Shown: one piece after another, positions 24,511 through 37,073 of the stretch
Numbering within the stretch: the first letter of the stretch is position 1
Layout of the letters: every line of letters begins with the position of its first letter
Assembly (NCBI GenBank): GCA_002749535.1
Contig: MZZL01000393.1
Span: 1,112,590 to 1,176,589 of the forward strand
Reading direction: 5' to 3'
Origin: Apophysomyces variabilis
Taxonomy: Eukaryota; Mucoromycota; Mucoromycetes; Mucorales; Mucoraceae
Length of the DNA stretch: 64,000 bases
Translations under genes and position numbers: made by a program
Notes under the pieces: model-generated
Database searches by the model: none
Told to the model about the DNA's origin: nothing
What the model saw: only the letters and a program-made list of their open reading frames with translations

Positions 24511-24915
24511 TGGTGCTGAAAACGATGTTCTGTTCTGTTTCAAAAGCATTGACAGCTGAACGAACTTCTTTCGTCACATACATTCTCGCTCTCACGACGT
24601 TGTTTCCATAACTTGAACCAATGTTTAAGAATTCAATAACATGATATTCGTCCGTCTCAGTTCTGCTGCATTCCTGTTGCAGGTTTTAACCGGTGCTCAT
24701 TTTAAAGGTAATCAGTCGAAAAAGGTTTTGAAAACAGGTACATCGTAGTTTAAATCTAGTATGTAGCAAGTTCATTACCGTGACGTCATGCTAATTGATT
24801 TTCTAGTGCATTTTCTAGTGTGTGTAGTGTTGGCCCGTTGTTTCCTGGCTCCTTTTGGATCGCTAACACTTTACCCTTTCCTTTTCCTCCTTTTTCTTGC
24901 TTACGACCGATTTAG

Positions 24916-26947
24916 GCTGTGCGTACTATTTTGTATATTGGACGCACCGCAAAACGATTGGGCCTCATGCGCGCTCGAGATTTACGCATTACGTCTGTCA
25001 TTGTGGCATTTCCGGTCGCGTTGATCCTCGTCTCGCTTGTTACTATTCTTTGCATTGCCGTTTCTTCCCAAATCAAGAGATTTTGCACAATATTCTCGTC
25101 ACCCTTTCAATCTAAAGTGCATACGACATTTATTGCGCACAGCCCTCAGCTATCGCAACGCAGAGAATCAGACCCAGCAAAGGTTTCCATTTTAATGCTA
25201 CTCTCTCGGTATTTGCCAGTGCATTCATTTGGATCTTTTATGGTTTTTCTTGGTATTGTATTATGTTTTACTATCCTTGTCTGTCGAGGTCTTCATAAGG
25301 TACATGCTGCGGCATAACACAGCGTTCCCATACTAAATAATTTTTTTTGCGTAGACTCGGGCCGGTCACACACTTGACAGTTGTCTCGAGATATTGGCAG
25401 AATACCGGATCCCCGGTACAATGTATATAAATACAAAAAAAGTGCCATACTTGTCTCGTTTATTTTCATCATCTTCATCACCTACTGCATCCCTGTCAAC
25501 ATCTGTGAAATCCAACTGGTATCCACCCAAAACAGAAACTTCTGCCACCGAAAAGCTGGACCACCATGCTCACCTGTCATCGGAAAAGGGCAATTCAATT
25601 GCATCTTCTTCATCCATTACATATAGATCATTTTCACGGGATGATCAATCGTTGCCCGACCACCACCATCCGATTATACATCCACTATCCGAGAATGACA
25701 CATCCGCAAAAAGTCTTTCTCGTTTGGCAAAGTCTGAGTCTGGAAACCAATCGACAGGAGGACCTTATCCTGCAATGGTTAGGCCGCCTGTTATTGAACC
25801 CGCGACACACGTCGATACACATTGCCCTGATTGTAAAGAGGTTGATTTGCTAAAACTGGAATCCAACGATAAAAAGGAAAATTGTGGTGACAAGCGGAAG
25901 AAAAAAAAGCAGAACAAGGTTAAGGTATCACAACCGATCTTGCCAGCGAAAGTCCCAAGTTTGCTTTCCAGACCGGAAGTTGAATCTGTGGAACGAATCA
26001 GTACCAAAAAACGGGCTACTCGTGAAGCGCAGAAATCCGTACGGAAGTTCAACAAGGCCAATACCCCCATGCAGCAAGATAGATCAATGCCTGCTTCTGT
26101 TTTTCCAGCGAATAACACTACTCCAACTGCAACGAAACCTGCTGTATCTGAAACTTGGAATAAGAAGAAGGGACATGGTTCGGCGAAGAATTTGACAGCT
26201 GCTATACAAAACCTGAACGTGGAAAAGCACAAACCGATGGATTCGAAGCATGATACAGAAATTCACCCGCAGAACTGGTATTCACCTTTTTCAACAGGTC
26301 TCGAGATCGACATTGTACCACGATCACCTCCTTCGCCAGGCATGTCCAGCAGAGACAAGCGATGTTCCTCCGGTCATAATGATTATCGGCTATTCTCAGA
26401 CGCGGCGTCACCAGGGCTCCCCACGACACCCAATATGTACAGTTATTACCCTCTATTTTCTCGAAACAGTGGAGGTTTACCAGATGACTACGGATTGCAA
26501 TTTGCTCGGAACGCATGGTCTCCTTCGAGGTCACCGTCATTTGATCAAAGCTTATTGCTGCATGTTTCTCCACCTTCTCCGCCACAAGTACCTTATTCCC
26601 TCGATTCACATCCCTCCCCTTCTCACGGACGTCAACCTGCCTCCAGCACCGCTAGCTCGGTACATGTTTCGCCACCATTATTAAGCAAAGTAGTTGGTCG
26701 ATCTCCGATCCAGCAAAATTCTAGTATTTATTTATCTGAACGTTCTCGAGACTGTATATCTCTACCTGACTTAGCGACCACTGGCCTGTCGTCTGGTCAG
26801 CAGGAACGACAATTGTCGAACGGAGAACAGAAAAGTCGGGAAAGGCTTCCACAATATCAATCCTACGCCTCGGCGGCGTCGTCATCTCTGTCTTTCGCAT
26901 CCGAGACTAAATATTTTTCATTATTTGCCAGGCATTCTCATCATTAA
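24916..26947 (+). CDS. Two-helix membrane protein with long disordered tail, 5' end uncertain
   Basis: Two exons join in phase 0: 24916-25299 and 25357-26947, with donor GTACATG and acceptor GCGTAG. The first encodes two hydrophobic helices (SVIVAFPVALILVSLVTILC and FGSFMVFLGIVLCFTILVC). The second continues into CLEILAEYRIPGTMYINTKK and then about 480 residues that are serine-, proline- and lysine-rich and look disordered, with many SPSP, SPPSPP and basic KKKKQNK stretches. A CPDC pair occurs near residue 130 of that tail. An earlier exon must exist, since the acceptor at 24915 follows a strong pyrimidine tract, but I could not settle it. I recognise no family. A regulatory membrane anchor with a cytosolic tail is a guess. 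Confidence 0.6.
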
Positions 26948-29596
26948 AAGCTGATTTTTATTTTCATCCGCTTATGTACGGGAGCACGACGTTGAACGTC
27001 TAATTTAATTGAGAAAGGAGTCTGCAACTTTGTATGTGCGAGTCGAGAAGGAAGTCTATTTTTGCAAAAGCGGATTATCCTGCTCTTCTTCTTTTCGGAT
27101 CCGTCATGTACGAACTGAGCTAATGCTTCATTGGCAAGACTTGTATACGAAAGACAATAGCTTCCAACGAAAGGCCGTTTAATTCGGTGTATTTAAGATC
27201 TCGAACTCTTTTAATCCACGATACCTGCAAAACAACAATATGGAAGGCGTCTTTGATTTGCATCGAGTAGATCCTTCTATGGAGGCAAAATTCATTGGAG
27301 CGCATAACGATAATCCATGGTTATTCAATGGGAAAGAACCCTTGAATGTTTTTTGCTTACCATGAATGGTAATCCCTGCGCATGAACAGGGGACCGTGTA
27401 GCATGAAGAATTGGCAAAAAGGAAATGCTGTCTATGCAGTTTTCATACTGGATAAGAAGCGTCTGCGTACAGTCACACCATCCCTATCCAAAGCATACAC
27501 ACTCCGTGAGGGGGAAGGGGGGAGGTACTGGTACTCATTCCGGGGCGATAAAGAAAATCAAACGCGAACAGGAAAGCCGCATCGACTCAATATGCGCTCA
27601 TAAAGAACATATCTGTAACCATAACCATGATGTCTTCGCCAACGCAATGGTGGGATATTCTGGGCCATTTCCGTCAGAAACAGACAGATAATGACAATAA
27701 AAAATATTTGTTCGCTCAAGATCGATTGCCATTGCTTACATAGTGTAATTCGACGATAGGGATTGAAGACAAAGATAGTTGAATGCAATCTCTATTGCGT
27801 TCAACTATTGCGAGTCTTATTCTTTTCTTTTTACTATGATAATGGCAAACTTATCCTGAATCAGCATCATCCATGAAATTCTGTACTAGTGAACCTGTCT
27901 TGTCCCTTGCAAATAACGTGAAAGGCAGTCTTGTTTCTTATCCTTGATTTGAGCAGATAATATAAAAAGGTAATAGCTTATAACCAGTTTCCAGTTATGG
28001 AAAGACCGGCTCTTGCATTTCCGGACTTGTTTTTGACTTGGCTGACCGTTTGAAAGAAGAAGGACGCTCATTATTGTTTATCATTATTCTTGAAAACAGC
28101 CAAAATATTCTCGCGCCAAAAACGTCACGGTTTCCAGAGTGTAGCGCAACTGTTACATCTTAGTACCGCATGTAAAGCTGCACCTGCTTTTTCATGGCTT
28201 CCAGGCCGTTCTTGCTGCTTTTTCAACTCTCTGTTTGCTACAATCAGGATAAATCTGCGACGTGAAATACTCGTCGACCATTATAACCCTCGCAAGGTAC
28301 ATGTTTTAAGGCTTCTGAAAGTAACTTCCTTTTTTTTGCGAGAGCTTATGGCTATATGAAAACGTGTTCCTAAGAAAGAGAGAAAAGGAAAGGAAGATGA
28401 TACTTCGTTAGACAACATCAAATCGTGACTGGGTACTTCATATAGGTTGGAAGTTTATGCGACACTCTCCCAGCCTAGTCGAAATCATAGTATCCTCACG
28501 TTTCTGAGCAAAGCATAGGCTGGGCCCTTTTTCCCCTCGATCCGACAATTCTCGTTATCAATGGTGTATGAAGAGGACGGGGACTTGGCATACCGCTCTA
28601 TCAGCAGGCATTGATCAACCAGGAGCGGAGATTAATTATTCCTAGATTGGGCTCAACGAGGTTGTTGTGTCAGATAAAACCGGGTGATCATTGTGCAAGC
28701 GGTTGCTAGATTTAAAGGCCATTTTATGGTTTCTTTTTACAAAATAACTATATTATCTATCTAAAATGAAATATTATCTGTGAATAAGCTGTCGTTATTT
28801 TAACTTTTTATAAAAGATTAAGCTTGTATTGGTGATCGTTCCAGCTAACTGTGTAATATCCGTTTCCTTAGTAATGATTTTGATATCACGTTTTAATTTA
28901 CTATGTTTTCGGCATTAAACACTTCAGTGCTAGTGATACAGTGTGTCTGAAGATATACACCATTTTATTTGTTAGAGACCACTACGCCGCAGACTCAGTA
29001 AAATGCAACTATAATTTGTTTTTATATAGCACTACTCAACGTTTCTTATGAGGTTGGAAACAGAGAAATGGTCAGTAAACGCAGTTCACAGTAGGTACGT
29101 AGATAAATTGGCTAACTTCTAGCTACAGTTATGTTGACAATTCGCAACAATTCCTGTCCCTGAGTGTGTGCAAGATTCAGAGTTCGTCAAAACAATTGCT
29201 CAGTAGTGCAAGAGTGTTTCGTTCCGTGGCAGTGAGGGCAAAATTGCAGCATTATACTATGACAAAATCTGCTACTTGAAAACGAGTTTGCTGTATAAAA
29301 ATGATTGCTAAAACAAAAGAGAACTGAAAGTATTGAAGAAACTACGAAATTTGAGAAGACCACAACCAGGAAAGGTTTCACAGTTTCTAAATAGCGCAAT
29401 GACACCTGTGGTTGTGTAGTACTAAAGTTTCTTGTTTTAAAGTTTTACGATTTTTTGCTTTGTATAATAGATACAGTAAAGCCTGCATGTTGATACCATA
29501 GCTTTAATTCTTTCTAATTACAGTCTAATAATACATACTACTGGACTAACACATAGACAGTGCTCTTACCCGAGATTACTTTCGATTTGCACACAT
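26948..29596. other. Gene-poor region
   Basis: About 2.65 kb between the membrane protein and the L1-domain gene. A minus-strand open piece at 27305-27120 (SMQIKDAFHIVVLQ, ending PMKH) looks exon-like but could not be joined to anything. Another plus-strand piece at 28090-28359 is similarly unassigned. From about 28700 the region is AT-rich and empty. Confidence 0.35.
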
Positions 29597-30330
29597 TTAT
29601 GCTTTTGATTTCTTTTCTGATTTAGCAGTGTCGGGTAAGCTGCTGTACACGGGCAAGCTTGGGGAAGAATCTGACTTTATCGAGACGATCTGTATGTTTT
29701 TCCATTTTTTTGGCAATAGATTAACGTAATGAGGAAGTACTGTCAGGTAATTCTCGAGAACCTGCTGTTGGCTCATGTCAAAGTTTCCAATTTTGACTGC
29801 ACTAGATATTGACTTCAGGATTCCATTTCCTCAGCAATTGCTCACTTACTGTGTAACCCCGCCATTTAACTTGGTGTAAGTTGATCCTAATGCTCGTTCG
29901 ACCGCAGGTTTTAAGCTTCGTGTAGTTACTTTAACCGGTACTGGGAATCTGATGACTGTTAGCACTAGTCATTTTTCGTAGTATAAAGCGGCATACTTAT
30001 TCTTTCTGAAAAATGGTGTGCCTAACATTTTTGGCATTAAAGGACTGACGCGATCATCAACAAGAAACATGTAGTATGTCGATGCTAATTCTCGCCTCGC
30101 TGCAAATTGTTTGTATGTACTGGACAGGGTTTGGATACTTATCACCTTTTCTCCGGTTTAGAAAACACGCTATATAGGTCGTTTTTCTTTGACTTTACTT
30201 TTGTCACTGTGCCAATGTTTTCTTGTCGAATTTTTTCTTCGTATGGTTCTTCCGCGTCTTTGGTAATCAAGCATACTTGAGCGTTCTTTGGAATCACGCG
30301 GTGTTTTAATGGCCTAGTCCAATGCTTCGA
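29597..30330 (-). CDS. Ribosomal L1-domain protein, Utp30/Cic1/RSL1D1-like; N-terminus uncertain
   Basis: Four exons keep frame: up to 30199, 30145-29997, 29948-29850 and 29801-29597. Joined, they read PLKHRVIPKNAQVCLITKD, GTVTKVISIQTLSSTYKQF, MFLVDDRVSPLMPKMLG, FFRKNKFPVPVKV and VLPKKW-type blocks, ending SLPVYSSLPD. This is the ribosomal L1 fold of nucleolar proteins such as yeast Utp30 and Cic1 and human RSL1D1, which assist pre-ribosome assembly. All splice junctions are clean. Upstream of 30330 the frame is blocked by a TAA, and the first about 50 residues of the fold are not obvious. A candidate ATG at about 30400 (MSNSKTLKPKRLQ) would give a shortened protein. Either an upstream exon was missed or the N-terminus is damaged. 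Confidence 0.65.
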
Positions 30331-30399
30331 TTAGAACGCCAAAATCTTCAATGAAAAGTTTACTTGCAATCGTTTTGGCTTCAACGTCTTAGAGTTGCT

Positions 30400-32502
30400 C
30401 ATTGTATGTGTGGACAGGATAATCCAGATGCTAGAATCATCGCTTGTTGATAAAGCATGAAACTGGAATAAGGTAGAAACCGCTTTGCTGGCCTAGTGTC
30501 ATGAATAAGGAAATGTGAAGTAAGAGAAGTAGAAGCATAGACCACCTGCTCCGTGTGATGACTATCCATGGAAGCCAAAGCCATTCATTGGCCGACTTCT
30601 CACTTCTTGTTAAGTATTTGCTTCAAACTCCGATGCAATACCGTGCTAAGGAAGGCATGCATTAACAGGTTTTTCAAGTATATCTCGGCAAGAATAAGTA
30701 GATTAATGTAAATATTTATCCAAGTAAGGATTGAAACACTGTTGGTATTTGCACATGGTAAGAGTATACGAAATTGTCCATAGTGAAAGATCGATTTCGA
30801 CTGAAGCAAAAAAATAAAAAATAAAAAATAAAAAATAAACGCTACACTAACTGGATTCAGTGTCCATGGACAATCCAATTAATGCTAGGGAAGGATATAT
30901 AGGTATTTATTTGTTCGTTAAGCATTACGCAACACCGTGTAATATGAGCTTGATGCTTTAACAAACGTAAGATTCGTCCAAGCAAGATACAAACGGTCTG
31001 AAGGTCAAATAGACCAAAGATAAGCAAAAGAACAGAAACGATCATTAGGTGCGATAGATCAGTTGCTTTTTCGGATGTACTATTAGAAAAAAAAAGTCAA
31101 AGACCGAAGAACTTATTCGCTTTGTCGTTGAAATAGTGTCACTCAACCGTGGTCACTTTGTTCCTATTCAAACAATATGAAGCACTCTTTAGACAGTGCT
31201 CACGAATGTTAGTTTTTACTAATTTTTTATATTGTCACCGTGGCAAAAAGTTTTTTAATATCCTCAATAGCTTAAAACAATCGGAGAAGGCTGACAGACC
31301 GAAACGCTAGGCCATCAGAGGACAAATTGAATTAGCGATTTGGACGGTTTTCTGTCGCAGCTTGTTTGTGTCTCTTTTCTCCACCCTCTTCCTCCCACCC
31401 TCTCCTTCAACCATGTCGTTTTTATGCCCTTCCCTAATTCACGTCTTAATTAGCAACTAACTTGTACAGACTGACGAATATTTCATATAAACCGTGAAAG
31501 CAGGAAAAGCTGACTTACTTTCTCCGTTATTTGCTGCCAAACGTATCAGTCTTACCCGATACATCACGAAACTACCGTTTGCCTACTTGCAATTCCTTGC
31601 TACAGCCCGACAAGGTGGCAGTCCTGTTGATCACAAATTGTTCTCAGGGTATTGTGAACTACAGAGACTGGGTTATGGAGTCCTAAACGTGATTTTTTTG
31701 CTTGTATACTTTAGTTTTACCGGGAAGGGCATTACATCACACTTATCTTTCTCGAATTCAACTGTGAAGCAACATACCACATGATGCTGCCGGCTGGTAA
31801 TATTGGAATAGAAAGGGAGGAAGAGGGTAAATTATGCTGGCGTAATACCGGCGACTATACGATCGAGAAATGGACCGAATAACCAGCAAAACCTGTACCG
31901 CGGGGAGATTCACAGTTTACGCAACGAAGGAGTTCGAATGCTTACAGTCATGCATAATAAGATGCTGTTGTTCGGAGGACACAAATTATTTGCTATTGTC
32001 ATGGATAAACTCGATCGCCATTTTTTACGTACTTTCACTCCAAGTTTGAAATAAAGCAGGCGAATCCATACGTTTGAGTTGGACAGCATCAACGCGCAAT
32101 AAAGGGAAAGATGAATTGGCTGTTTCAGTATTTCAGCTAGTCTAAGAACGATGGGGTGTTCTATCGGATCACAAATGCTATCCTCTACGTTCTAGACGAA
32201 CACGAGGAATCTGATGTTCTCAAATGATGCAATAGGATTTAACTGCCGTGCATGCTATATACATTGAAATCCATTGTTGATCTCCGCTTTCTTTTTTCGT
32301 GTGGAAAGAAAAAAAGAAAAAAAAAGCGCGGAAAGTGTAACTTACGACGGATTTTACGCTTGGACCTTCTTTGTTCCAGAACGCCATGTGACAGAAACCC
32401 TCTCGACATGGTGCTACTGTCCTTTTTTTAGTGCCTTTTAAAATATATATTCTTGCTTACATTTCTTTTCTTATATCGCTTTTGTTTTTACTCCTTATTA
32501 TC
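30400..32502. other. Gene-poor upstream region of the PPZ gene
   Basis: About 2.1 kb with short, unrecognised open frames. A run of 'aaaaaataaaaaataaaaaataaa' is at 30809-30837 and a purine tract (gaaagaaaaaaagaaaaaaaaagc) at 32304-32327. The latter lies about 180 bp before the PPZ start. Confidence 0.35.
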
Positions 32503-34035
32503 ATGGGAAACGCGCACTCGAAGCGTAGTCGATCTAAAACAAGAAAATTACAGCAGCAAAAGCAGCAGCACTCGCCACCGTCTGTGGTTCACCCTGAACA
32601 TGAGTCCTCTGTCAGTACAGCAAACTCCATTTCCTCTATTCTCGTGTCATCTGTTGCTGACGATCGTCGGTCTCCTTCGCCGCCTTTGACCGAGATGGAC
32701 TTGCATGAGCTAACGATAGTTTCGCAAAACGAGTTGACCGCTACTTCCATACGATCCTTAAATGGGCCTTTAGATATCGACAACTGTATCAACCGATTGC
32801 TAGACAGCAAACTGTCAAAAAACGTGTGCTTGAAGCAGGCTGAAATAGTCGCGATATGTCATATGGCTCGTGAGATTTTTTTGAGTCAACCAGTGAAGTG
32901 TCCTTGATTTATTCCAACTTGTAACCAACCTGTTTCCTTTCTCTTATCCTTGTAGTCTTTGATCGAACTGAGTCCTAACGTGAAGATCGTAGGAGATGTG
33001 TGTAGGCAATCTTACAGGAATTCTCTTTGGTTTGATTAGCTAACAATGGATGGGGCGGTGGACACTGTTATTTTAGGTCCATGGTCAATATACTGATCTT
33101 ATACGGCTCTTTCAAATGGGTGGATTTCCACCAGACGCAAACTATTTATTTTTGGGTGATTATGTTGATCGTGGCAAGCAGAGTCTGGAGACGATGTTGC
33201 TGTTGATGTGTTACAAGATCAAGTACCCCGAGAACTTTTTCCTGCTGAGAGGAAATCATGAATGCGCCAATGTCACACGAGGTAAAAAGGAAAAGTATTG
33301 AGAAACATGCGACGGAGTCAGAAAAATCATTGTTAGTATATGGCTTTTATGATGAATGCAAACGACGATGCAGTGTCAAGATCTGGAAAATATTTGTAGA
33401 CGTGTTTAATACACTCCCTATTGCCGCATTGGTAGCTGGGAAAATCTTTTGTGTACATGGCGGTCTAAGGTAATGATCAGAAGATCCCATTCAAGGTATG
33501 TTAACGTGCAGCTAGTCCGTCTATGAAGTCAATGGACGATATACGTGCTATCCAGCGACCGATTGATGTCCCTGATTATGGTTTACTCAATGATTTACTT
33601 TGGTCCGATCCATCCGACACGGCCGTAGAATGGGAGGAAAATGAGCGGGGTGTTTCCTATTGTTTCGGCAAGAAAATCATCAACGAGTTTTTGATCAAAT
33701 TCGACCTTGATCTCGTTTGTCGTGCACACATGGTCGTCGAAGATGGGTACGAATTCTTTAATGATCGGACGCTGGTGACGGTATTCAGTGCCCCGAACTA
33801 CTGTGGAGAATTCGATAATTTTGGTGCTTTGATGAGTGTCAACGAAGATCTACTATGTAGCTTTGAACTGTTGACTCCAGCAGATCATCCTTTCGCACAA
33901 CATAGACCAGATCAGACGGGAAGACGAAGGTAAGTTATGAGAGGGAGAATCTACGTTTATTTATTAATTTCGTATAGTCCTCCTTTGGAAACAGCACTTC
34001 CGGAAAGTGAACAAGAGCATGGCTATGCTACCTAA
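32503..34035 (+). CDS. PPZ1: PPZ-type serine/threonine protein phosphatase
   Basis: A 413-residue PPP-family phosphatase. Exons: 32503-32892, 32956-32997, 33077-33281, 33337-33469, 33516-33929 and 33978-34035. It starts [12 protein letters not shown], a N-myristoylation signal as in yeast Ppz1/Ppz2, followed by about 100 disordered serine-rich residues. The catalytic core has the metal-site motifs DVHGQ (made across an exon junction), GDYVDRG, LRGNHE, then HGGLSP and [11 protein letters not shown]. Ppz phosphatases control potassium and sodium transport and cell wall integrity and bind Hal3-type inhibitors. The N-terminal extension is shorter than in yeast (over 300 residues). The acceptor of exon 5 was set at GCTAG, because the nearer CAG gives a stop. 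Confidence 0.92.
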
Positions 34036-34193
34036 TGTATCATACTTGACATCAAATATTCTGTTTAAGAAGATCTACCACATAAACGCTTTCACCGCTA
34101 TAAATTAAACCATATCTGTTGACATTTATGTACCTTCACTCTATTTTGTTCAAGTCAATCATGCAGCGACTTGGGGTCACCTGACGACTGTGC

Positions 34194-35154
34194 TTAGCAT
34201 TGCGCATAATCCCGCGTATCCCTTACCACATCTTTAGCCTTCAGGATATTACATTGCACCTCTCCATTCATCGACTTGGACATCAGTAGTCGAACATCCA
34301 TATAAGGAATCCATCTCTCTTCGTAGAGTTTCTGGTTCGCATTCCATCCTAATACTACTTCACCATTCTTTCTTGCAGCGCACTGGATCATCTTCGATTT
34401 ATCTTGCCCGCTTTAATACCAGACACGTATGCACATGTACCGCGTGAACTTACCAGGACAAGGAAACCCGCTTTGCAAAGAAATTTTACATTTTGAATTA
34501 CACTTTCTACTATCGCTAACCGTTAGATTCATGATATAAGAAGCAACAGTTTTACGTTGTATTGACATGATATCCGGTTCATGTTCAAAGAAGCCGCTAA
34601 AGTCGTCGATAACAACAAGGGCTGCTTCCTGCACTGGCGAGATAGCGTGCTTAACTCCCACGCTTTCCAGATACCGAGCTATGTCCATGATTGAAAATGC
34701 TCTGCCGCAGTCTATCCTAGAGAGAAGCTCGGTTGCCTATAGATCGACTGACTTTTAAATATACGCGTAGATGCATCATGCCACGCAACTGTTGCTACTT
34801 TCGCCGGCTCGAACAGACCAATCGTGTCAACGTGGTGTACCGTACCATTTGGAAAATTTGATAGAAAAGAGCGCACTATTTGACAAGAAAACTAATTAAG
34901 AAAATGAGCATTTCAGTTCTATGAAAGTTTCTAAGTTTTACCTTGTTTCTCTCCGATGTCGTTATCCCGCCGATTTCAATTGTTTGACAAAAACGGAAGC
35001 CACCGTTTAATAGACCATCCAATCTGATCATTATAGTTGTTAGAAAGGAAAGGATTCTCTATCCTCCAAGCTTCCGAGCGAACCTTTCGAATCCAGTTGG
35101 AACGCAAACGTTGGGAGTACACTGCCCAACAGTGTTTAGTTCTTCTGGCGCCAT
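34194..35154 (-). CDS. RAD51 paralog resembling XRCC2
   Basis: Six exons give 228 residues: 35154-35084, 35023-34942, 34891-34799, 34736-34556, 34515-34454 and 34391-34194. All junctions keep frame, and the third and fourth introns have CTAAC/CTAAT branch-like sites. Joined, it reads PTGFERLDGLLNGGF (the RAD51-fold entry), then IEIGGITTSERNKF at the Walker A position, VHHVDTIGLFEPAK, LVVIDDFSGFF as Walker B, and a C-terminal strand WIPYMDVRLLMSKS. XRCC2-type paralogs help load RAD51 in recombination repair. The Walker A lysine-threonine pattern is lost, so ATP binding is doubtful. The gene is convergent with PPZ (158 bp apart). Confidence 0.75.
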
Positions 35155-35555
35155 TGTATATTCGATTACTTGCTGGCGTAGTCCTCTTAATAACTGATTA
35201 TCATAGCACTCAGTCAATGAAGCAATGGTAGCTTATTTTTCAAAAAGAACCTGGCGTGGAATTGCTGCATTTACGCTGATCGTGTGCAAATCGGCTGATA
35301 ATAGAGCATTATCTATTTGGGACGATTAGCGGTTTGGTTATGGCAAAGGTTGCTCATGTACCGTCTTGCACGCCATGGTTTATCAACGAGTCAATCACCG
35401 ACTCATACAGCAACCTCTGTTCTTGGGGCCATTGACGTGCCAAAGCTTTTAGTCTGCGCATGAAAACCCGGGATAGCAAGGGCTCTCGGAATTGCTCGTG
35501 ACTTATACTGCTTGGTCAGGCAAGGTTTGACTGGTTTCGTTTCTTTCCCGCCTCC
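35155..35555. promoter_or_regulatory. Divergent promoter region between XRCC2-like and MDM12
   Basis: The 400-bp spacer between two divergent start codons presumably carries both promoters. No clear elements were recognised. Confidence 0.4.
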
Positions 35556-36934
35556 ATGTCCTTCAATATCGAATGGGGCAAGCTCGATCACGAGCTGGCA
35601 GAGCATGTACAGCAATTTCTCAATCGCCACTTCAAAAGCATTAGCAAACCTTCTTTCATTGGCGACATCGAAGTGACATCGTTTGCATGGGGATCAGAAG
35701 CGCCGAGGGTGGAAATAACCAATATAACCGATCCTTTTCCTGAATTCTATGAAGAAGATGATGAAGACAAGGAGCAGGAAGAAACACAGCAGAACTGTGC
35801 ACAAACAATGGATTCACCTTCGCGTATGTCCTCTCCTTCTAGCGAACCAGTCTATTATGCTTCGTCCACTGGAAGTAACGAGAAACCACCGCGACTGACA
35901 CTGAACCATCCACTGCAGCAACAGCAACGTTTTAACCTTGTGCACTCGTTCCACCGCTCCCCTTTAGTTGCACCTCAACATCCTTTCAGTAGCTCCCCGC
36001 AACTCCACTATTTCTCACCCACGCCAACCTCACCTACATACTCCTCGCAAAATTATCCTCCTTCGTCACCTTTTGCATCCGTACCTCAGTCTCGATGGAT
36101 GTCACGCCACCCATCTTTATCTGGCGAGAGTACAGAGTTGCAAGACTGGATTGATGACGAGGAGAATCATCATCATCAAACGCACAATACCACTGCCTCG
36201 GTCAAAAGCACACAGAATAATGCACAAACAGAAATGGATTTCCAAGCGCATCTGCTCATTTCATACAAAGGTGATATGAGTATGACCGTCCTGACGGAAC
36301 TGCGGATGAACTATCCTAGTATGATGTTCATGAGTTTACCCATCCAACTGTGTGTGCGAAGTATCGAGTTTGAGGCGACAGCTGTCGTAGCTTATATCAA
36401 GAGTATGGATCGTGTTTGTGTCTCAATGCTAGAACCAGAAGAAGAGGAGACAGGCACCCGAGGCAAAGATGTCGGCTTGGAAAGGTAATCGTATANNNNN
36501 NNNNNNNNNNNNNNNNNNNNNNNNNNNNNNNNNNNNNNNNNNNNNNNNNNNNNNNNNNNNNNNNNNNNNNNNNNNNNNNNNNNNNNNNNNNNNNNNNNNN
36601 NNNNNNNNNNNNNNNNNNNNNNNNNNNNNNNNNNNNNNNNNNAAAAAAAAAAAAAAAAAAAAAAAAAGAGGTTGAGAAGTGGTCGCAGTGTGCATTTCTC
36701 TAATCGACATGCTCTTAGTCTTTTGCGGGATGTACATATCGAATCTGTGGTGGGGGATAAACAGAAACAAGGTAAAGTTCTGATGTTCTAAATAATTACG
36801 GTGTTCAGGTACTGACCATTGGGGAAGTTTTGAAAAATGTGGGCAAGATAGAGAAATTTATTGTGGATCAGTTACGGAAAATGCTCGATGATGAGCTAGT
36901 ATTTCCAAGTTATCAATGTGTACAACTATGTTAA
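35556..36934 (+). CDS. MDM12: ERMES subunit Mdm12
   Basis: Mdm12 is the soluble SMP-domain subunit of the ER-mitochondria encounter structure and moves phospholipids between ER and mitochondria. Exons: 35556-36484, 36689-36771 and 36828-36934, giving 372 residues. The start MSFNIEWGKLDHELAEHVQ and the block GDIEVTSFAWGSEAPRVEI are diagnostic. A disordered insert of about 140 residues rich in S, P, Q and H interrupts the SMP fold, then FQAHLLISYKGDMSM resumes. The end (GDKQKQVLKNVGKIEKF, then FPSYQC) needs the splice acceptor GGGGAAG in the last intron. The N-gap is within intron 1, so the coding sequence appears complete, though an exon hidden in the gap cannot be excluded. Confidence 0.93.
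36496..36642. other. Assembly gap (147 N) followed by a 25-base A-run
   Basis: 147 unknown bases lie in the first intron of MDM12. The sequence resumes with an A homopolymer at 36643-36667. The gap length is probably an estimate. Confidence 0.95.
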
Positions 36935-37073
36935 TGGTAGACGCATCGTTTAATAACTAATCGATTGCAAATGTTTGACATACTGACAAAGAAAAAGATT
37001 CCCTTTAAGAGAGTAGAACGAGAATCTGGCTGTCCAGATACGTCCGAATCACCACGGAAAATAATCACATTTA

